From Nostoc sp. KVJ3 (lineage in GTDB: Bacteria > Cyanobacteriota > Cyanobacteriia > Cyanobacteriales > Nostocaceae), in NCBI RefSeq assembly GCF_026127265.1, contig NZ_WWFG01000001.1, forward strand, positions 3,263,501-3,327,500: a DNA stretch of 64,000 nucleotides, written 5' to 3'. Shown in pieces: positions 46,362 through 54,962 of this stretch (position 1 is the first letter of the stretch; every line of letters starts with the position of its first letter). The notes below the pieces were generated by a model. The model was given only the letters and a program-made list of their open reading frames with translations, did not search any database and had not been told where the DNA came from. The translations under genes and the position numbers were made by a program.

Positions 46362-46578
46362 TTGACACTCTCCGGTCTAAAAACACGGAGATTCTTGGTT
46401 CAACGAGTCCACTTAGATTAAACCCCTTGCGGTATCTAATCCAGAGGTGGTTCTCTCCCCAAGCTTTAACTTCCGGTATGCCCTACCGTAGTTGGATTAC
46501 TCCAAAATTTGTTTTAGTTCAAAAGCTGTTTGTCTAGTTACCATAAAGATTTTACCTATTCCTGGGTAAGAACTAGAA
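46362..46578 (-). ncRNA. Orphan TnpB-type omega RNA-like right end (IS200/IS605 remnant)
   Basis: On the minus strand the last ~130 nt read as the 3' end of an IS605-family tnpB with its overlapping RNA. A peptide-like frame GIPEVKAWGENHLWIRYRKG continues to LVEPRIS. The hairpin TCTCCG...CGGAGA (46370-46391) then ends in GTGTCAA. This hairpin and tail are the typical RNA scaffold end directly before the guide. No tnpB or tnpA gene exists here, so this is an orphan remnant. A promoter lies at 46585-46612. The guide position would be about 46361-46341, inside the cysS leader. Confidence 0.5.
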
Positions 46579-46915
46579 CTATGGAATATAACCTTATATC
46601 TTTAATTGTCAAGGTACAGCGTTAACCGTTTAGGTTGCTAGGGTTTTTAAACAGGTTGATTACCCCACCTGCTTTGCGTATCATAGCATCAATGCCAGGC
46701 TTGGGATAAATCCCCTTCTATGGTTTTCATCCCCGACTTAAAAGACGTTTAACTCTAAAAAATTTTTGGATTTTTAGGATTAAACTTCGGGGTTTTCAAC
46801 CAACATTCTTATAATAGGGTAAAGCAGGTGGGATGACAGTCCAGCATCCCTATGCTAGTGTTTTCTGGACTATCTGCGCTACATTACTATTTTTTGACTA
46901 TTTGATAACAGCGCT
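46387..46915. other. Intergenic region with IS605-like remnant and inverted repeat
   Basis: Besides the omega RNA-like end, it has a promoter (46585-46612) and an inverted repeat of AAAGCAGGTGGG: once inverted at 46663-46675 and once direct at 46821-46834. Two hairpins of GGGATAAATCCC/CCCCGAC type lie between. The cobW-like GTPase starts at 46916. No ORF over 60 codons lies here. Confidence 0.6.
46585..46612 (-). promoter_or_regulatory. Predicted sigma-70-type promoter of the omega RNA-like/cysS leader
   Basis: On the minus strand TTGACA, then 16 bp, then TATATT. The match to the -35 and -10 consensus is perfect for -35 and near perfect for -10. Transcription would start near 46578 and run through the scaffold into cysS. 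Confidence 0.55.
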
Positions 46916-48019
46916 ATGCAATCAGCAGTTACACCCGAATCTTCGGCAATGGATACGCCTAAACAAGGAATGCCAGTAACAATTATTACGGGCTTTCTCG
47001 GTAGTGGCAAGACGACTTTACTTAATCATATCCTCAACAACCAACAGGGTTTAAAAACCGCTGTTCTCGTAAATGAATTTGGTGAAATTGGCATCGACAA
47101 CGAGCTAATTGTTTCCACTGGTGAGAACATGGTGGAACTAAATAATGGTTGTATCTGCTGCACTATTAATAATGATTTAGTAGATGCAGTTTACAAAGTT
47201 TTAGAACGCCAAGAAAATCTAGATTATCTAGTAGTGGAAACAACTGGCTTGGCAGATCCGCTACCAGTAGCTTTAACATTTCTGGGCACAGAATTGCGAG
47301 ATTTAACTCGCTTAGATTCGATTATTACCGTGGTAGACGCGGCGAATTACAGCCTAGATTTATTTAACTCTGAGGCGGCATACAGCCAGATTGCTTATGG
47401 TGATGTAATTGTGCTGAACAAGGCTGATTTGGTTGATGAAGCCACTTTGAAGGAGTTAGAAGGAAAAATTAACGAAGTTAAGGAAGGAGCAAGAATTATC
47501 CGGTCTACGCGATCGCAAGTGCCACTTCCGTTAATTCTCAGTGTTGGCCTATTTGAGTCTGACAAATATTTTGACACAGTGGTGGATGAACACGACCATC
47601 ACGACCATAACCATCACGATCATGACCACTCAACATGCGGTCACGATCATCACGACCATGACCACGATGACCATGACCACCATCATTCTGACCATTTAGA
47701 AAACGATGGTTTTACTTCCATCTCTTTCCAAAGTGACAAGCCTTTTTCTATTAAGAAGTTTCAGTATTTCTTAGATAACCAGCTACCCTCAAATATCTTC
47801 CGAGCAAAAGGGATTATGTGGTTTGATGAAAGTCCGAAGCGTCATATTTTCCACCTTTGCGGTAAACGCTTTACCTTGGATGATGATGATTGGAAAGGTC
47901 AACTAAAAAACCAACTTGTGCTGATTGGTCAAAATTTAGATCGTGAGGCTTTAATCACTCAACTCGAAAACTGCATTTGTCTACCTTCAACCTCTCGCGG
48001 TAAAGGGTTTGGGAAATAA
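46916..48019 (+). CDS. COG0523 (CobW/ZNG1-like) GTPase with His-rich metal-binding insert
   Basis: 367 residues. Walker A GFLGSGKTT (26-34), the metal-binding GCICC motif (78-82, Cys 79/81/82) and the GTPase specificity motif NKAD (near 165) are intact. A His/Asp-rich segment (~222-262, HDHHDHNHHDHDH-type repeats) lies between the GTPase core and the CobW C-terminal domain. COG0523 proteins insert zinc or cobalt into enzymes. The His-rich loop suggests a metallochaperone or metal store. The substrate cannot be told, and no Zur site is clear. Confidence 0.92.
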   Translation: MQSAVTPESSAMDTPKQGMPVTIITGFLGSGKTTLLNHILNNQQGLKTAVLVNEFGEIGIDNELIVSTGENMVELNNGCICCTINNDLVDAVYKVLERQENLDYLVVETTGLADPLPVALTFLGTELRDLTRLDSIITVVDAANYSLDLFNSEAAYSQIAYGDVIVLNKADLVDEATLKELEGKINEVKEGARIIRSTRSQVPLPLILSVGLFESDKYFDTVVDEHDHHDHNHHDHDHSTCGHDHHDHDHDDHDHHHSDHLENDGFTSISFQSDKPFSIKKFQYFLDNQLPSNIFRAKGIMWFDESPKRHIFHLCGKRFTLDDDDWKGQLKNQLVLIGQNLDREALITQLENCICLPSTSRGKGFGK

Positions 48020-48087
48020 AATAGAGCAGTGAGGAGACGCGATCAATCGCCTCTGTACAGGAGTTATGAGTTAAAGTTGTGTACTCG

Positions 48088-48484
48088 TTCCCAGGTATAG
48101 GAATCATATTTGATTTCTGAACAAAAATAGTTACTGTAGGGTGCGTTAGGATGAAATCCGTAACGCACCATTTGTAAGAATTTGGTGCGTTACGACGTTC
48201 CGTCTTAGAGGATGAATGAACAAGTCCTCTTCTTGGTAGCAAAACATTCTAGATCCCCCTAAATCCCCCGATAAATTGGGGGACTTTGACTCCGGTTCCC
48301 CCTTTTTTAAGGGGAGCCAGCGCGGTCTTGGGGTCTCCCCAAGTGGAGCGACTGGCGTGGGTTAGGGGGGATCTAAAAGTGTCTAAAGTCACAGTAAAAT
48401 ACTTGTTCATTCAACCTCTAACACACCCTACAAACACTTAGATTTTTTCAGAAATCAAATAGTAATCCTAATAGAACCTGGGAA
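48088..48484. mobile_element. Family C MITE-like element (outer)
   Basis: The left end TTCCCAGGTATAGGAAT and right end rc TTCCCAGGTTCTATTAGGAT match, as do the inner arms TATTTGATTTCTGAA and TAGGGTGYGTTA. It is split at its GTCTAACAC site by the inner MITE. A paralogue with an unsplit site lies at 32368-32455. Confidence 0.65.
48208..48418. mobile_element. MITE copy 3 (family A, diverged), inserted in the family C element
   Basis: Ends GAGGATGAATGAACAAGT and rc GAGGTTGAATGAACAAGT (17/18), with TTA and TAA outside. The interior hairpin is of the same CCCCCGATAAATTGGGGG class as other family A copies. A ~45-48 bp palindromic repeat (AGCCAGCGCGGTCTTGGGG..., ending GACTGGCGT) is inserted in it, which accounts for the length above 163 bp. 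Confidence 0.72.
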
Positions 48485-48750
48485 TTGATTTTTAATGGCT
48501 CCGTTATCTATTTTGAGCAATCGAAAATGAGAGAATAGCGAGTGTTTCACCAATAATTACGAATTACGTTAGCGACACGAGAAAGCGAGTCCGCGTTCGC
48601 AAAACAATAGCCCGGTGAATTTGATACTGGATAAAGAGCCAATTTAAGTATATACACTAAAAAAATAATAACAGGAGCTTATAGACAGTGGAGTTCTAAT
48701 TGATGAGAGAATATTAAATTAACCATCACAAAAGTTTAAATTCATTCATC

Positions 48751-49092
48751 ATGGCGAAAATCCAGTTTTCTAAAGGTCTTGACGAAGAGGTAATTCCAGA
48801 GGTGCGGCTGACGCGATCGCGTACTGGTGACAGTGGTACAGCCACATTTATTTTTACAAATCCGAAAATTTTAGATCAAGGTAGCACCGAAGATATTACT
48901 GGGATGTACTTGAGTGACGAAGAAGGAGAGATAGTTACTCGTGAAGTTAAGGCGAAATTTATCAACGGGAAACCGGAAGCATTAGAAGCACTTTACGTAA
49001 TGAAATCTGCCCAAGAATGGGAGCGCTTTATGCGTTTCATGGAACGGTATGCTGAAGAAAACGATCTTGGACTCAGCAAAGCTGAAAAATAG
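48751..49092 (+). CDS. psb28: Photosystem II assembly factor Psb28
   Basis: 113 residues. KIQFSKGLDEEVIPEVRLTR, then GTATFIFTNPKI and the conserved YMSDEEGEI-like TGMYLSDEEGEIVTREV and KFINGKPEALEALY identify Psb28. It binds the CP47 side of PSII assembly intermediates in the thylakoid and supports chlorophyll-protein assembly. An ORF-free AT-rich leader precedes it. A heptamer (GGGCATA) tract begins at the stop codon. Confidence 0.96.
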   Translation: MAKIQFSKGLDEEVIPEVRLTRSRTGDSGTATFIFTNPKILDQGSTEDITGMYLSDEEGEIVTREVKAKFINGKPEALEALYVMKSAQEWERFMRFMERYAEENDLGLSKAEK

Positions 49093-49121
49093 GGCATAGG
49101 GCATAGGGCATAGGGCATGGG
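49092..49121. repeat. Tandem GGGCATA heptamers
   Basis: Four GGGCATA/GGGCATG units in a row directly after psb28. Confidence 0.75.
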
Positions 49122-49193
49122 TAATTTTTTCATGTCCAATGAGGGGCATTCTTCGTGCCCAATTGCCCATTATCAAAAATTAAAGCTTAACCT

Positions 49194-49715
49194 ATGACAC
49201 AACAACCACATCCAGATTCACCTGGGATTACGATAACTTGTGCTGTGGTTACTGTCAGCGATACACGCACATCCAAAACAGACAAAAGTGGACAGCTAAT
49301 TCAGCAGTTACTTCTTGGTGCTAACTATGTTGTCGGAGCCTACACGATTATCAAAGATGAACCAACACAAATTCAAGGGCAGATAGAATATCTGGGTAAA
49401 AGCTCAAATTTGGATGCTGTAATTTTTAATGGTGGTACCGGTATTGCGCCAAGAGATACCACTTATGATGCTATTGAGAAGTTACTGGAGAAAACTTTGC
49501 CGGGATTTGGTGAGTTATTTCGTTTTTTAAGTTATCAAGAAATTGGTTCGCGGGCGATCGCTTCTCGCGCTGTTGCTGGTGTGTATCAAAATAAATTAAT
49601 CTTCTCGCTTCCTGGTTCCAGTAATGCTGTGCGGCTGGCGATGGAAAAATTGATTTTGCCCGAACTCACTCACCTGGTAAGTCAGCTTTGTCAGGGATTT
49701 TCAGCCTCTCCCTGA
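49194..49715 (+). CDS. moaB: Molybdopterin adenylyltransferase-like protein (MoaB/MogA)
   Basis: 173 residues. AVVTVSDTRTSKTDKSGQLI, NGGTGIAPRDTTYDA and FGELFRFLSYQEIGSRAIAS are the three blocks of the MoaB/Mog fold, including the TGGTG-type (NGGTG) nucleotide loop. SLPGSSNAVRLAMEKL is the C-terminal signature. The enzyme adenylates molybdopterin during cofactor synthesis, a need of nitrate reductase in cyanobacteria. It is complete and single. Confidence 0.93.
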   Translation: MTQQPHPDSPGITITCAVVTVSDTRTSKTDKSGQLIQQLLLGANYVVGAYTIIKDEPTQIQGQIEYLGKSSNLDAVIFNGGTGIAPRDTTYDAIEKLLEKTLPGFGELFRFLSYQEIGSRAIASRAVAGVYQNKLIFSLPGSSNAVRLAMEKLILPELTHLVSQLCQGFSASP

Positions 49716-49791
49716 TAAAACTAAGGCATGAGGCACTAAAATCATCCCTTATGTACTTACATTTTGAGGCTACAAGAATTATAGTAAGCCG

Positions 49792-51564
49792 GTGTTTAAT
49801 ATCAGATCGGCAATGGAGCCTATTCACTGGAATTGCACAATTGCTCACGGCATCACTGCATTTTCATACTTTGGCATACCCATACTAATAGGGGTTTTCT
49901 TTGCTAAAACTAAGGCAACTATCCCTTCTAAGTTTTGGCTAGCCTTTTTCTTATCAGGTGGATTCGTACTATTTTGCGGATTTCATCACCTTTTGGCAGT
50001 TTTTGATACACATTCGGCAGTGTCGCTGTTGCACTTAGTCGTGCTTGATTTAATGGCGTTTGTCTCATTATGTGCCTTACTAAGCCTCATGCCAACTGCG
50101 TATCAAATTGTAGAGGCGATCGCTAAATATCAAGAAGATACCCGCGAACTTCAACGCAGTCAGCAGATGCAACGGCTATTTTTAAATCAGGGCCCCTTTG
50201 GAGCTTATATCAAAGATAAGCAATCTAGAGTGCTTTACTACAACCAGGAGCTACAGTCTAGATTTTCGGTAGATTCACAAGAATGGTTAGGGAAAACGGA
50301 TAGTGAATTCTTGCCAGATCCAGAAGAGGGGCGGCGGATAATGGAAAACGATCAAGTCGTTTTGAAGACTCAACGCCCTTTGAAACTGATTGAAGAGGTA
50401 AAGGTAGCTGGTAATAATCAACCATGCTACTGGCTATCATTTAAGTTTCCCTTTAGCGATGGCGCAACAGGCGATCGCCGCATCGGTGGGATCAGTATCG
50501 ATATTACAGAATCTATAGAAGCACAGCGATCGCTCACCGATCTAAATCGGCAGCTAGAAGAAAAAACACTAAAATTAGAGGCAAAAAAACGAGAACTTAT
50601 ACATCTCTCAGATATGGCAGATATGCTTTATTGCTGCGAGTCTGAAGATGAGGTGTATAAAGTAGTCGCTTTAACTTGTTCCAAGCTATTTCCTTGTATG
50701 AGTGGTTGTATATATATAATTGCTAATTCTAAGAATTATGTTCAGATGAATAGTTTTTGGGGAGATAAAAGAACCAGTAAAGAAGTATTTTCACTATCTG
50801 AATGTTGGGCATTGCGGAGAGGGAAATTCAACCTTTTATCGTCTGGTAACTCAGGACTGATATGCAACCATTTAATACCGCCTATTAGCGGTATACATTT
50901 GTGTGTTCCATTGTTTGGACAAAGCGAATTAGTTGGGATTTTACACATCTATGCCCTTGAAGAAATCAGTCCAGAGGAGCAACAAATTACTGAGATTATT
51001 GCTAGAACTTTAGGTTTTGCACTAAATAATTTATCGATCAAAAAACGTCTAACTCATGATAACTTACGGGATGGTATGACCCAACTATTCAATCAGAGCT
51101 ATACGGAAACTATAATGGAACAAAGGTTAGCGGAAGCTGAACGGTCGGGAGAACCTCTTAGTGTTATTTTTCTTGATATTGATAACTTCAAATCTTACAA
51201 CTCGCGCTATGGGCACGTGACAGCAAATATTGTTATTCAGGGATTAGCAAAACTGCTATTAAAATCTATTCGCTCTTTTGATATTCCTTGCAGATGGGGT
51301 GGTGAAGAATTTGTGATTGTCATGCCTAATATGTCACTAGAAACGCTCAGAAAACGAGTAGAACAACTAAGGCTAGATGTTGAACAAATGCAATTGAGGG
51401 ATGGCGATCAAATCCTCCAAGGCATCACTGCTTCTTTTGGAATAGCTGTATCAGAACCAGGAATTACAGTTAAGGATTTTTTGAATCGGGCAAATCAAGC
51501 GATGCTTGAGGCGAAGCGAACAGGGAAAAATCGGGTGATGGAGTATGTAAATAGGTACAATTAA
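49792..51564 (+). CDS. ETR1-like membrane sensor - PAS - GAF - GGDEF diguanylate cyclase
   Basis: 590 residues from GTG; an ATG at 49813 gives 583. Residues ~8-105 contain three membrane helices that match the ethylene-receptor sensor: Y26-x3-P30 (AFSYFGIP) and C62-x3-H66 (CGFHH). ETR1 has Asp25 where this protein has His19. A coiled link follows (~110-125). A PAS domain (~126-250, ending GGISIDITESIEAQR) precedes a GAF-like region (~265-410). A GGDEF domain (~425-585) with GGEEF at 503-507 and the IFLDIDNFKSYN metal site follows. It should make c-di-GMP on sensing a small ligand. Confidence 0.88.
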   Translation: MFNIRSAMEPIHWNCTIAHGITAFSYFGIPILIGVFFAKTKATIPSKFWLAFFLSGGFVLFCGFHHLLAVFDTHSAVSLLHLVVLDLMAFVSLCALLSLMPTAYQIVEAIAKYQEDTRELQRSQQMQRLFLNQGPFGAYIKDKQSRVLYYNQELQSRFSVDSQEWLGKTDSEFLPDPEEGRRIMENDQVVLKTQRPLKLIEEVKVAGNNQPCYWLSFKFPFSDGATGDRRIGGISIDITESIEAQRSLTDLNRQLEEKTLKLEAKKRELIHLSDMADMLYCCESEDEVYKVVALTCSKLFPCMSGCIYIIANSKNYVQMNSFWGDKRTSKEVFSLSECWALRRGKFNLLSSGNSGLICNHLIPPISGIHLCVPLFGQSELVGILHIYALEEISPEEQQITEIIARTLGFALNNLSIKKRLTHDNLRDGMTQLFNQSYTETIMEQRLAEAERSGEPLSVIFLDIDNFKSYNSRYGHVTANIVIQGLAKLLLKSIRSFDIPCRWGGEEFVIVMPNMSLETLRKRVEQLRLDVEQMQLRDGDQILQGITASFGIAVSEPGITVKDFLNRANQAMLEAKRTGKNRVMEYVNRYN

Positions 51565-51997
51565 AATAATTCGTAATTCGTAATACTGTAAGCGGTGGAA
51601 TAAAAAGGAGTCAGGAGTCAGAATACAGGAGTCAGAATACTCCACCCATGAAGGGATGGAGTTTAAATGAGGAAAAAGTTTCAGCCAAGTTTGCCCACGT
51701 TAGCGTAGCGGCATGAAGTGCGGGGCGAGGTTTTCACCAATATTCATCAACCACTCGTACAGAATTCATGGCTTTTTTCTGACTCCTGACTTCTGAATTC
51801 TTCTTATAAAATTTAGAGATGTGTTGTTAGCGTAGTGGGGCGAAGTCCGGTGCAATTTTGTGTTTCTACGAGGGTTTTGGATCTATCATTTTCCCATATA
51901 AAAAACAACTCCCTGAAGATGTGGGAGTTGTTTTTTATCTTCGACTATTTTCTCAAAAGATGATTCAGAATGGAGCGATACCTGTGGTGGGCTGCGC
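51565..51997. other. Intergenic region with repeats and a strong terminator
   Basis: 433 bp between convergent genes. It holds TAATTCGTAATTCG and GGAGTCAGAATAC tandem units, a hairpin ACTCCACCC/GGGATGGAGT near 51640, a GTTAGCGTAGCGGC-type repeat near 51700, and the terminator at 51900-51936. No gene. Confidence 0.6.
51900..51936. terminator. Bidirectional Rho-independent terminator
   Basis: AAAAAACAACTCCC pairs with GGGAGTTGTTTTTT without mismatch across a 9-nt loop. A-rich and T-rich arms make it suitable for both the GGDEF gene (+) and mraY (-), which converge on it. Confidence 0.85.
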
Positions 51998-53089
51998 CTA
52001 CGCCAAGCAGATGGCAGCCAGAATAGCCGCGATGACATAAAATACTCCAACCACTTGCAATTCTGACCAACCAGTGAGTTCTAAATGATGGTGTAAGGGG
52101 GCCATTTTGAAGAGACGTTTGCCTTTGCCATCGGGGCCCTTGGTGGCTTTGTAATAGCTTACTTGTGCCATCACGGAAAGAGTTTCTACGAAGAAGATAC
52201 CACTGAGAATAAATAATGCTACTAAGGTGTTTGTCAATAACGCTACAGCAGCTAATGCTCCTCCCAGTGCCAGGGAACCAGTATCTCCCATGAAAACGCG
52301 GGCTGGGTTACGATTATGAGCTAAGAAACCTAAGCAACCACCACTTAAAGCTGCACAGAAAACCATCAATCCTGGTGCTGTAGGTGCGATTAAAGCACCT
52401 AATGCTAAAAGTGCGATCGCTACTGTTCCTGCTGCCAAGCCATCAATACCATCTGTTAAATTAGTCGCATTACTTTCTGCAACTAACACAAAACCTGCTA
52501 GAGGCCAAAATAGAAATCCTAATGGTAGTGTGAAGCTCACCCAAGGTAAAGCAATATTTGTAATATTAGAAGGTTGATTAAACATCAGCCAGAGACAAAA
52601 CACTGCCGCAAAACCTACTTGCAAAGCTAGTTTTGTTCGGGGAGATATGCCTTTATTTGATTTCCGGCGCAGAATTTGCCAATCGTCCAGCCAGCCAATT
52701 AATCCGTAGCTGATTGTCAAAGCCGAAACTGCAAGGACATCTGTAGCGAAGTTAGACAAGATGCAAGCAATTATCACACCTACAGGGATAAAAAATATAC
52801 CCCCCATTGTCGGCGTACCTGCCTTTTTTAGATGGGCTTGGGGGCCATCTTCGCGGATTATTTGTCCAGTTTTGAGTGCTTGAAGTAAAGGTATTACCCA
52901 AAAGCCAACTACACCTGAACCCATAGCACACAACAGCAGTGGCAGGGTTAAGGACATACTTTGCCAGGGGAGCCTGTTGGCTATCGAATCTAAGAAAAAT
53001 GCTGTTGTACCTAGACCAACGGCTAATAAAGAAGCTAGCGCGATTCCAGAAATATTTAGTCCTTGCTCAGGAGATAATTTAGCGTCCAC
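51998..53089 (-). CDS. mraY: Phospho-N-acetylmuramoyl-pentapeptide-transferase
   Basis: 363 residues, ten predicted membrane helices. The two Asp-rich motifs GLIGWLDDWQ and NLTDGIDGLAAG, the MGDTGSLALGG loop and the C-terminal APLHHHLELTGW His motif are all intact, as needed for Mg and UDP-MurNAc-pentapeptide binding. The KKAGTPTMGGI segment is also conserved. MraY makes lipid I, the first membrane step of peptidoglycan synthesis. The N-terminal ~30 residues are longer than in E. coli, as in other cyanobacteria. Confidence 0.96.
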   Translation of the reverse strand: MDAKLSPEQGLNISGIALASLLAVGLGTTAFFLDSIANRLPWQSMSLTLPLLLCAMGSGVVGFWVIPLLQALKTGQIIREDGPQAHLKKAGTPTMGGIFFIPVGVIIACILSNFATDVLAVSALTISYGLIGWLDDWQILRRKSNKGISPRTKLALQVGFAAVFCLWLMFNQPSNITNIALPWVSFTLPLGFLFWPLAGFVLVAESNATNLTDGIDGLAAGTVAIALLALGALIAPTAPGLMVFCAALSGGCLGFLAHNRNPARVFMGDTGSLALGGALAAVALLTNTLVALFILSGIFFVETLSVMAQVSYYKATKGPDGKGKRLFKMAPLHHHLELTGWSELQVVGVFYVIAAILAAICLA

Positions 53090-53170
53090 AGAAGTTTTCC
53101 TTCACTCCACACTTATTAAAATTGAATATCCACTAGCTAGGGATACAACCAAGTCCCTAGCCTGAAAAGG

Positions 53171-53404
53171 CTAATCCTCGGCGATTCCTATATCGTCATC
53201 ATCAAGGTCGTAGCCAATTCCATCTTCTACACCCATTAGAGAGTCTATTTCTTCTTCGCCATCTTGAAAATCCGGGTCGTGAACGTCACGTGTTATAATC
53301 CGACCCTTATTTTCCAACCAATCCAATAAAGAGGACTCTGGCTTTAGGGGGATGACATGGGCTCGTTGGTTACGGGGTTCTTCACGTAATGGAGAGTTCA
53401 ACAT
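53171..53404 (-). CDS. DUF3134 family protein
   Basis: 77 residues. The start LREEPRNQRAHVIPLKPESS and the WLENKGRIITRD block match DUF3134, a cyanobacteria-specific small soluble family. The C-terminal third is very acidic (DGIGYDLDDDDIGIAED). No biochemical role is known. It is 80 bp upstream of mraY on the same strand. Confidence 0.88.
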   Translation of the reverse strand: MLNSPLREEPRNQRAHVIPLKPESSLLDWLENKGRIITRDVHDPDFQDGEEEIDSLMGVEDGIGYDLDDDDIGIAED

Positions 53405-53646
53405 ATCAAAGAAGACAAGAAAAGGTTTACGTAAGTTGACATTTAGAGTCTATCACTTGACACGGATTAATTTAGTTATCTTTTCAACCCTTTGGTGAAT
53501 AAATCCGCATTCAGATAGAAATTTTTTATTTAATAGGCATAAGGCTTAAGTCCAGTGATTCTTAGTAATTTTTATGGCTCTCCATATATGTGATGAATAT
53601 CTTGTTTATGCTGATGGAAAGTGACTGATTTTAGAGGTGACAGGCG

Positions 53647-54231
53647 ATGATGGGAAAAGCGGCTCTCATGGATGCGATCGCTGGTACTAATCGCGGTCTA
53701 CTGGCGACTGAAGCCCAGAAACAGGCTATCTTAGCAGCGATCGCCAATTTAGAAGACTTTAATCCTACACCCCGTCCGGTAGAAGCTAGCAATTTGCTAG
53801 ATGGCAATTGGCGATTACTATACACCAATAGCAAGGCTCTTTTAAATTTAGATCGTCTACCTTTTTGCAAACTTGGTCAAATCTATCAGTGTATCCGGGT
53901 AGAGACTACCAGTGTTTACAACATAGCTGAGATTTATGGCTTACCTTATTTGTCAGGATTAGTCAGCGTTGCTGCTAAATTTGAGCCAGTTTCAGATCGG
54001 CGTGTCCAAGTAAAATTTGAGCGGTCTATTATCGGCTTACAACGTTTAATAGAATACAATTCTCCGGTAACTTTTATCCAACAAATTGAAGAAGGTAGAA
54101 AATTTCCGGCGATTGATTTTCCAATCAAGAGCGATAAACAGCAAGGCTGGTTAGATATCACCTATATAGATAACGATCTGCGAATCGGCAGAGGTAACGA
54201 GGGCAGCGTGTTCATATTGAGTAAAACATAA
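53647..54231 (+). CDS. PAP/fibrillin family protein (plastid-lipid-associated)
   Basis: 194 residues. The helical start (KAALMDAIAGTNRGLLATEA) and LLDGNWRLLYTNSKALLN, the family's beginning of the lipocalin-like barrel, identify it. FERSIIGLQRLIEY and the terminal WLDITYIDNDLRIGRGNEGS complete the pattern. Fibrillins bind lipids or quinones in thylakoid membranes of phototrophs. An alternative start at the second Met (53650) is possible; AGGTGA precedes. Confidence 0.93.
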   Translation: MMGKAALMDAIAGTNRGLLATEAQKQAILAAIANLEDFNPTPRPVEASNLLDGNWRLLYTNSKALLNLDRLPFCKLGQIYQCIRVETTSVYNIAEIYGLPYLSGLVSVAAKFEPVSDRRVQVKFERSIIGLQRLIEYNSPVTFIQQIEEGRKFPAIDFPIKSDKQQGWLDITYIDNDLRIGRGNEGSVFILSKT

Positions 54232-54359
54232 AGTTTGTACAAAAATACTGTTTGCGAATGAAGGTACGCTATAACGTGTACCTTGTCAAGTAGAGTCTGA
54301 TACCTTTTTAAATCTTGGATGTGGTGTGGGGGGATGAGGGAGAAAGAATAACTAATATT

Positions 54360-54382
54360 CAATGCCCAATGCCCAATGTCCC
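54360..54382. repeat. CAATGCC heptamer tract
   Basis: Three CAATGCC/CAATGTC units before psaE. The same unit occurs at about 13318-13332. Confidence 0.6.
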
Positions 54383-54496
54383 ATACCAAATTCAGACAAA
54401 TAACTTAACAAAGACTCTTGCAGCGACCTTCAGGTTGTAGAGTGAAATCAATTAGCCCTCTAGATTGGCGATTGATAACTAAAAGGGAAAATAATC

Positions 54497-54712
54497 ATGG
54501 TTCAACGTGGTTCTAAAGTACGTATTCTCCGCCCTGAATCCTACTGGTTTCAGGATTTAGGAACTGTGGCTTCCATTGACCAAAGCGGCATCAAATACCC
54601 TGTAATTGTCCGTTTTGAAAAAGTCAATTACTCTGGTATAAATACCAACAACTTTGCCCAAGATGAATTAGTCGAGGTTGAAGCACCAAAGGCTAAACCA
54701 GCTAAAAAATAG
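54497..54712 (+). CDS. psaE: Photosystem I reaction centre subunit IV
   Basis: 71 residues. VQRGSKVRILRPESYWFQDL followed by GTVASIDQSGIKYPVIVRFE and NNFAQDELVEV are the SH3-like PsaE sequence. The subunit sits on the cytoplasmic side of PSI and supports ferredoxin docking and cyclic electron flow. The C-terminal Ala/Lys tail (KAKPAKK) is usual in cyanobacteria. Confidence 0.98.
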   Translation: MVQRGSKVRILRPESYWFQDLGTVASIDQSGIKYPVIVRFEKVNYSGINTNNFAQDELVEVEAPKAKPAKK

Positions 54713-54962
54713 CAGCAAAGCTATAAGGGGGTTGTTTGATGCGATGATGAAGGGTAGTCTTAAGTCTGAAGTATGAAGTCTGAAAATTTCAGTTCATTCA
54801 TTCTTCACCCTAGCCTACCCTAATCTCCGAGAGCCGCCCTGCGGGTATTTACGGTTTCTTTTGGGTAATAATACGAGCCATCTACGGATGTTTAAGTTAC
54901 TATCCCATCTCTTCTTTATTGAACCCCCAAGTACATCAAAATTGTCTGCTTAATCAGCTTGA

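Larger units (their letters stand above)
48020..48750. other. Intergenic region with three nested repeat layers
   Basis: 731 bp. A family C element (48088-48484) contains a family A MITE (48208-48418), which itself contains a ~45-48 bp palindromic repeat (about 48314-48360). A GCGTTAGCGACACGAG-type fragment follows near 48560. The psb28 leader begins around 48610. Confidence 0.65.

Noticed and set aside
46330..46386. Longer start for cysS
   Set aside because: The extra 19 codons come from the IS605-like end and do not match CysRS; the ATG at 46329 fits the family.
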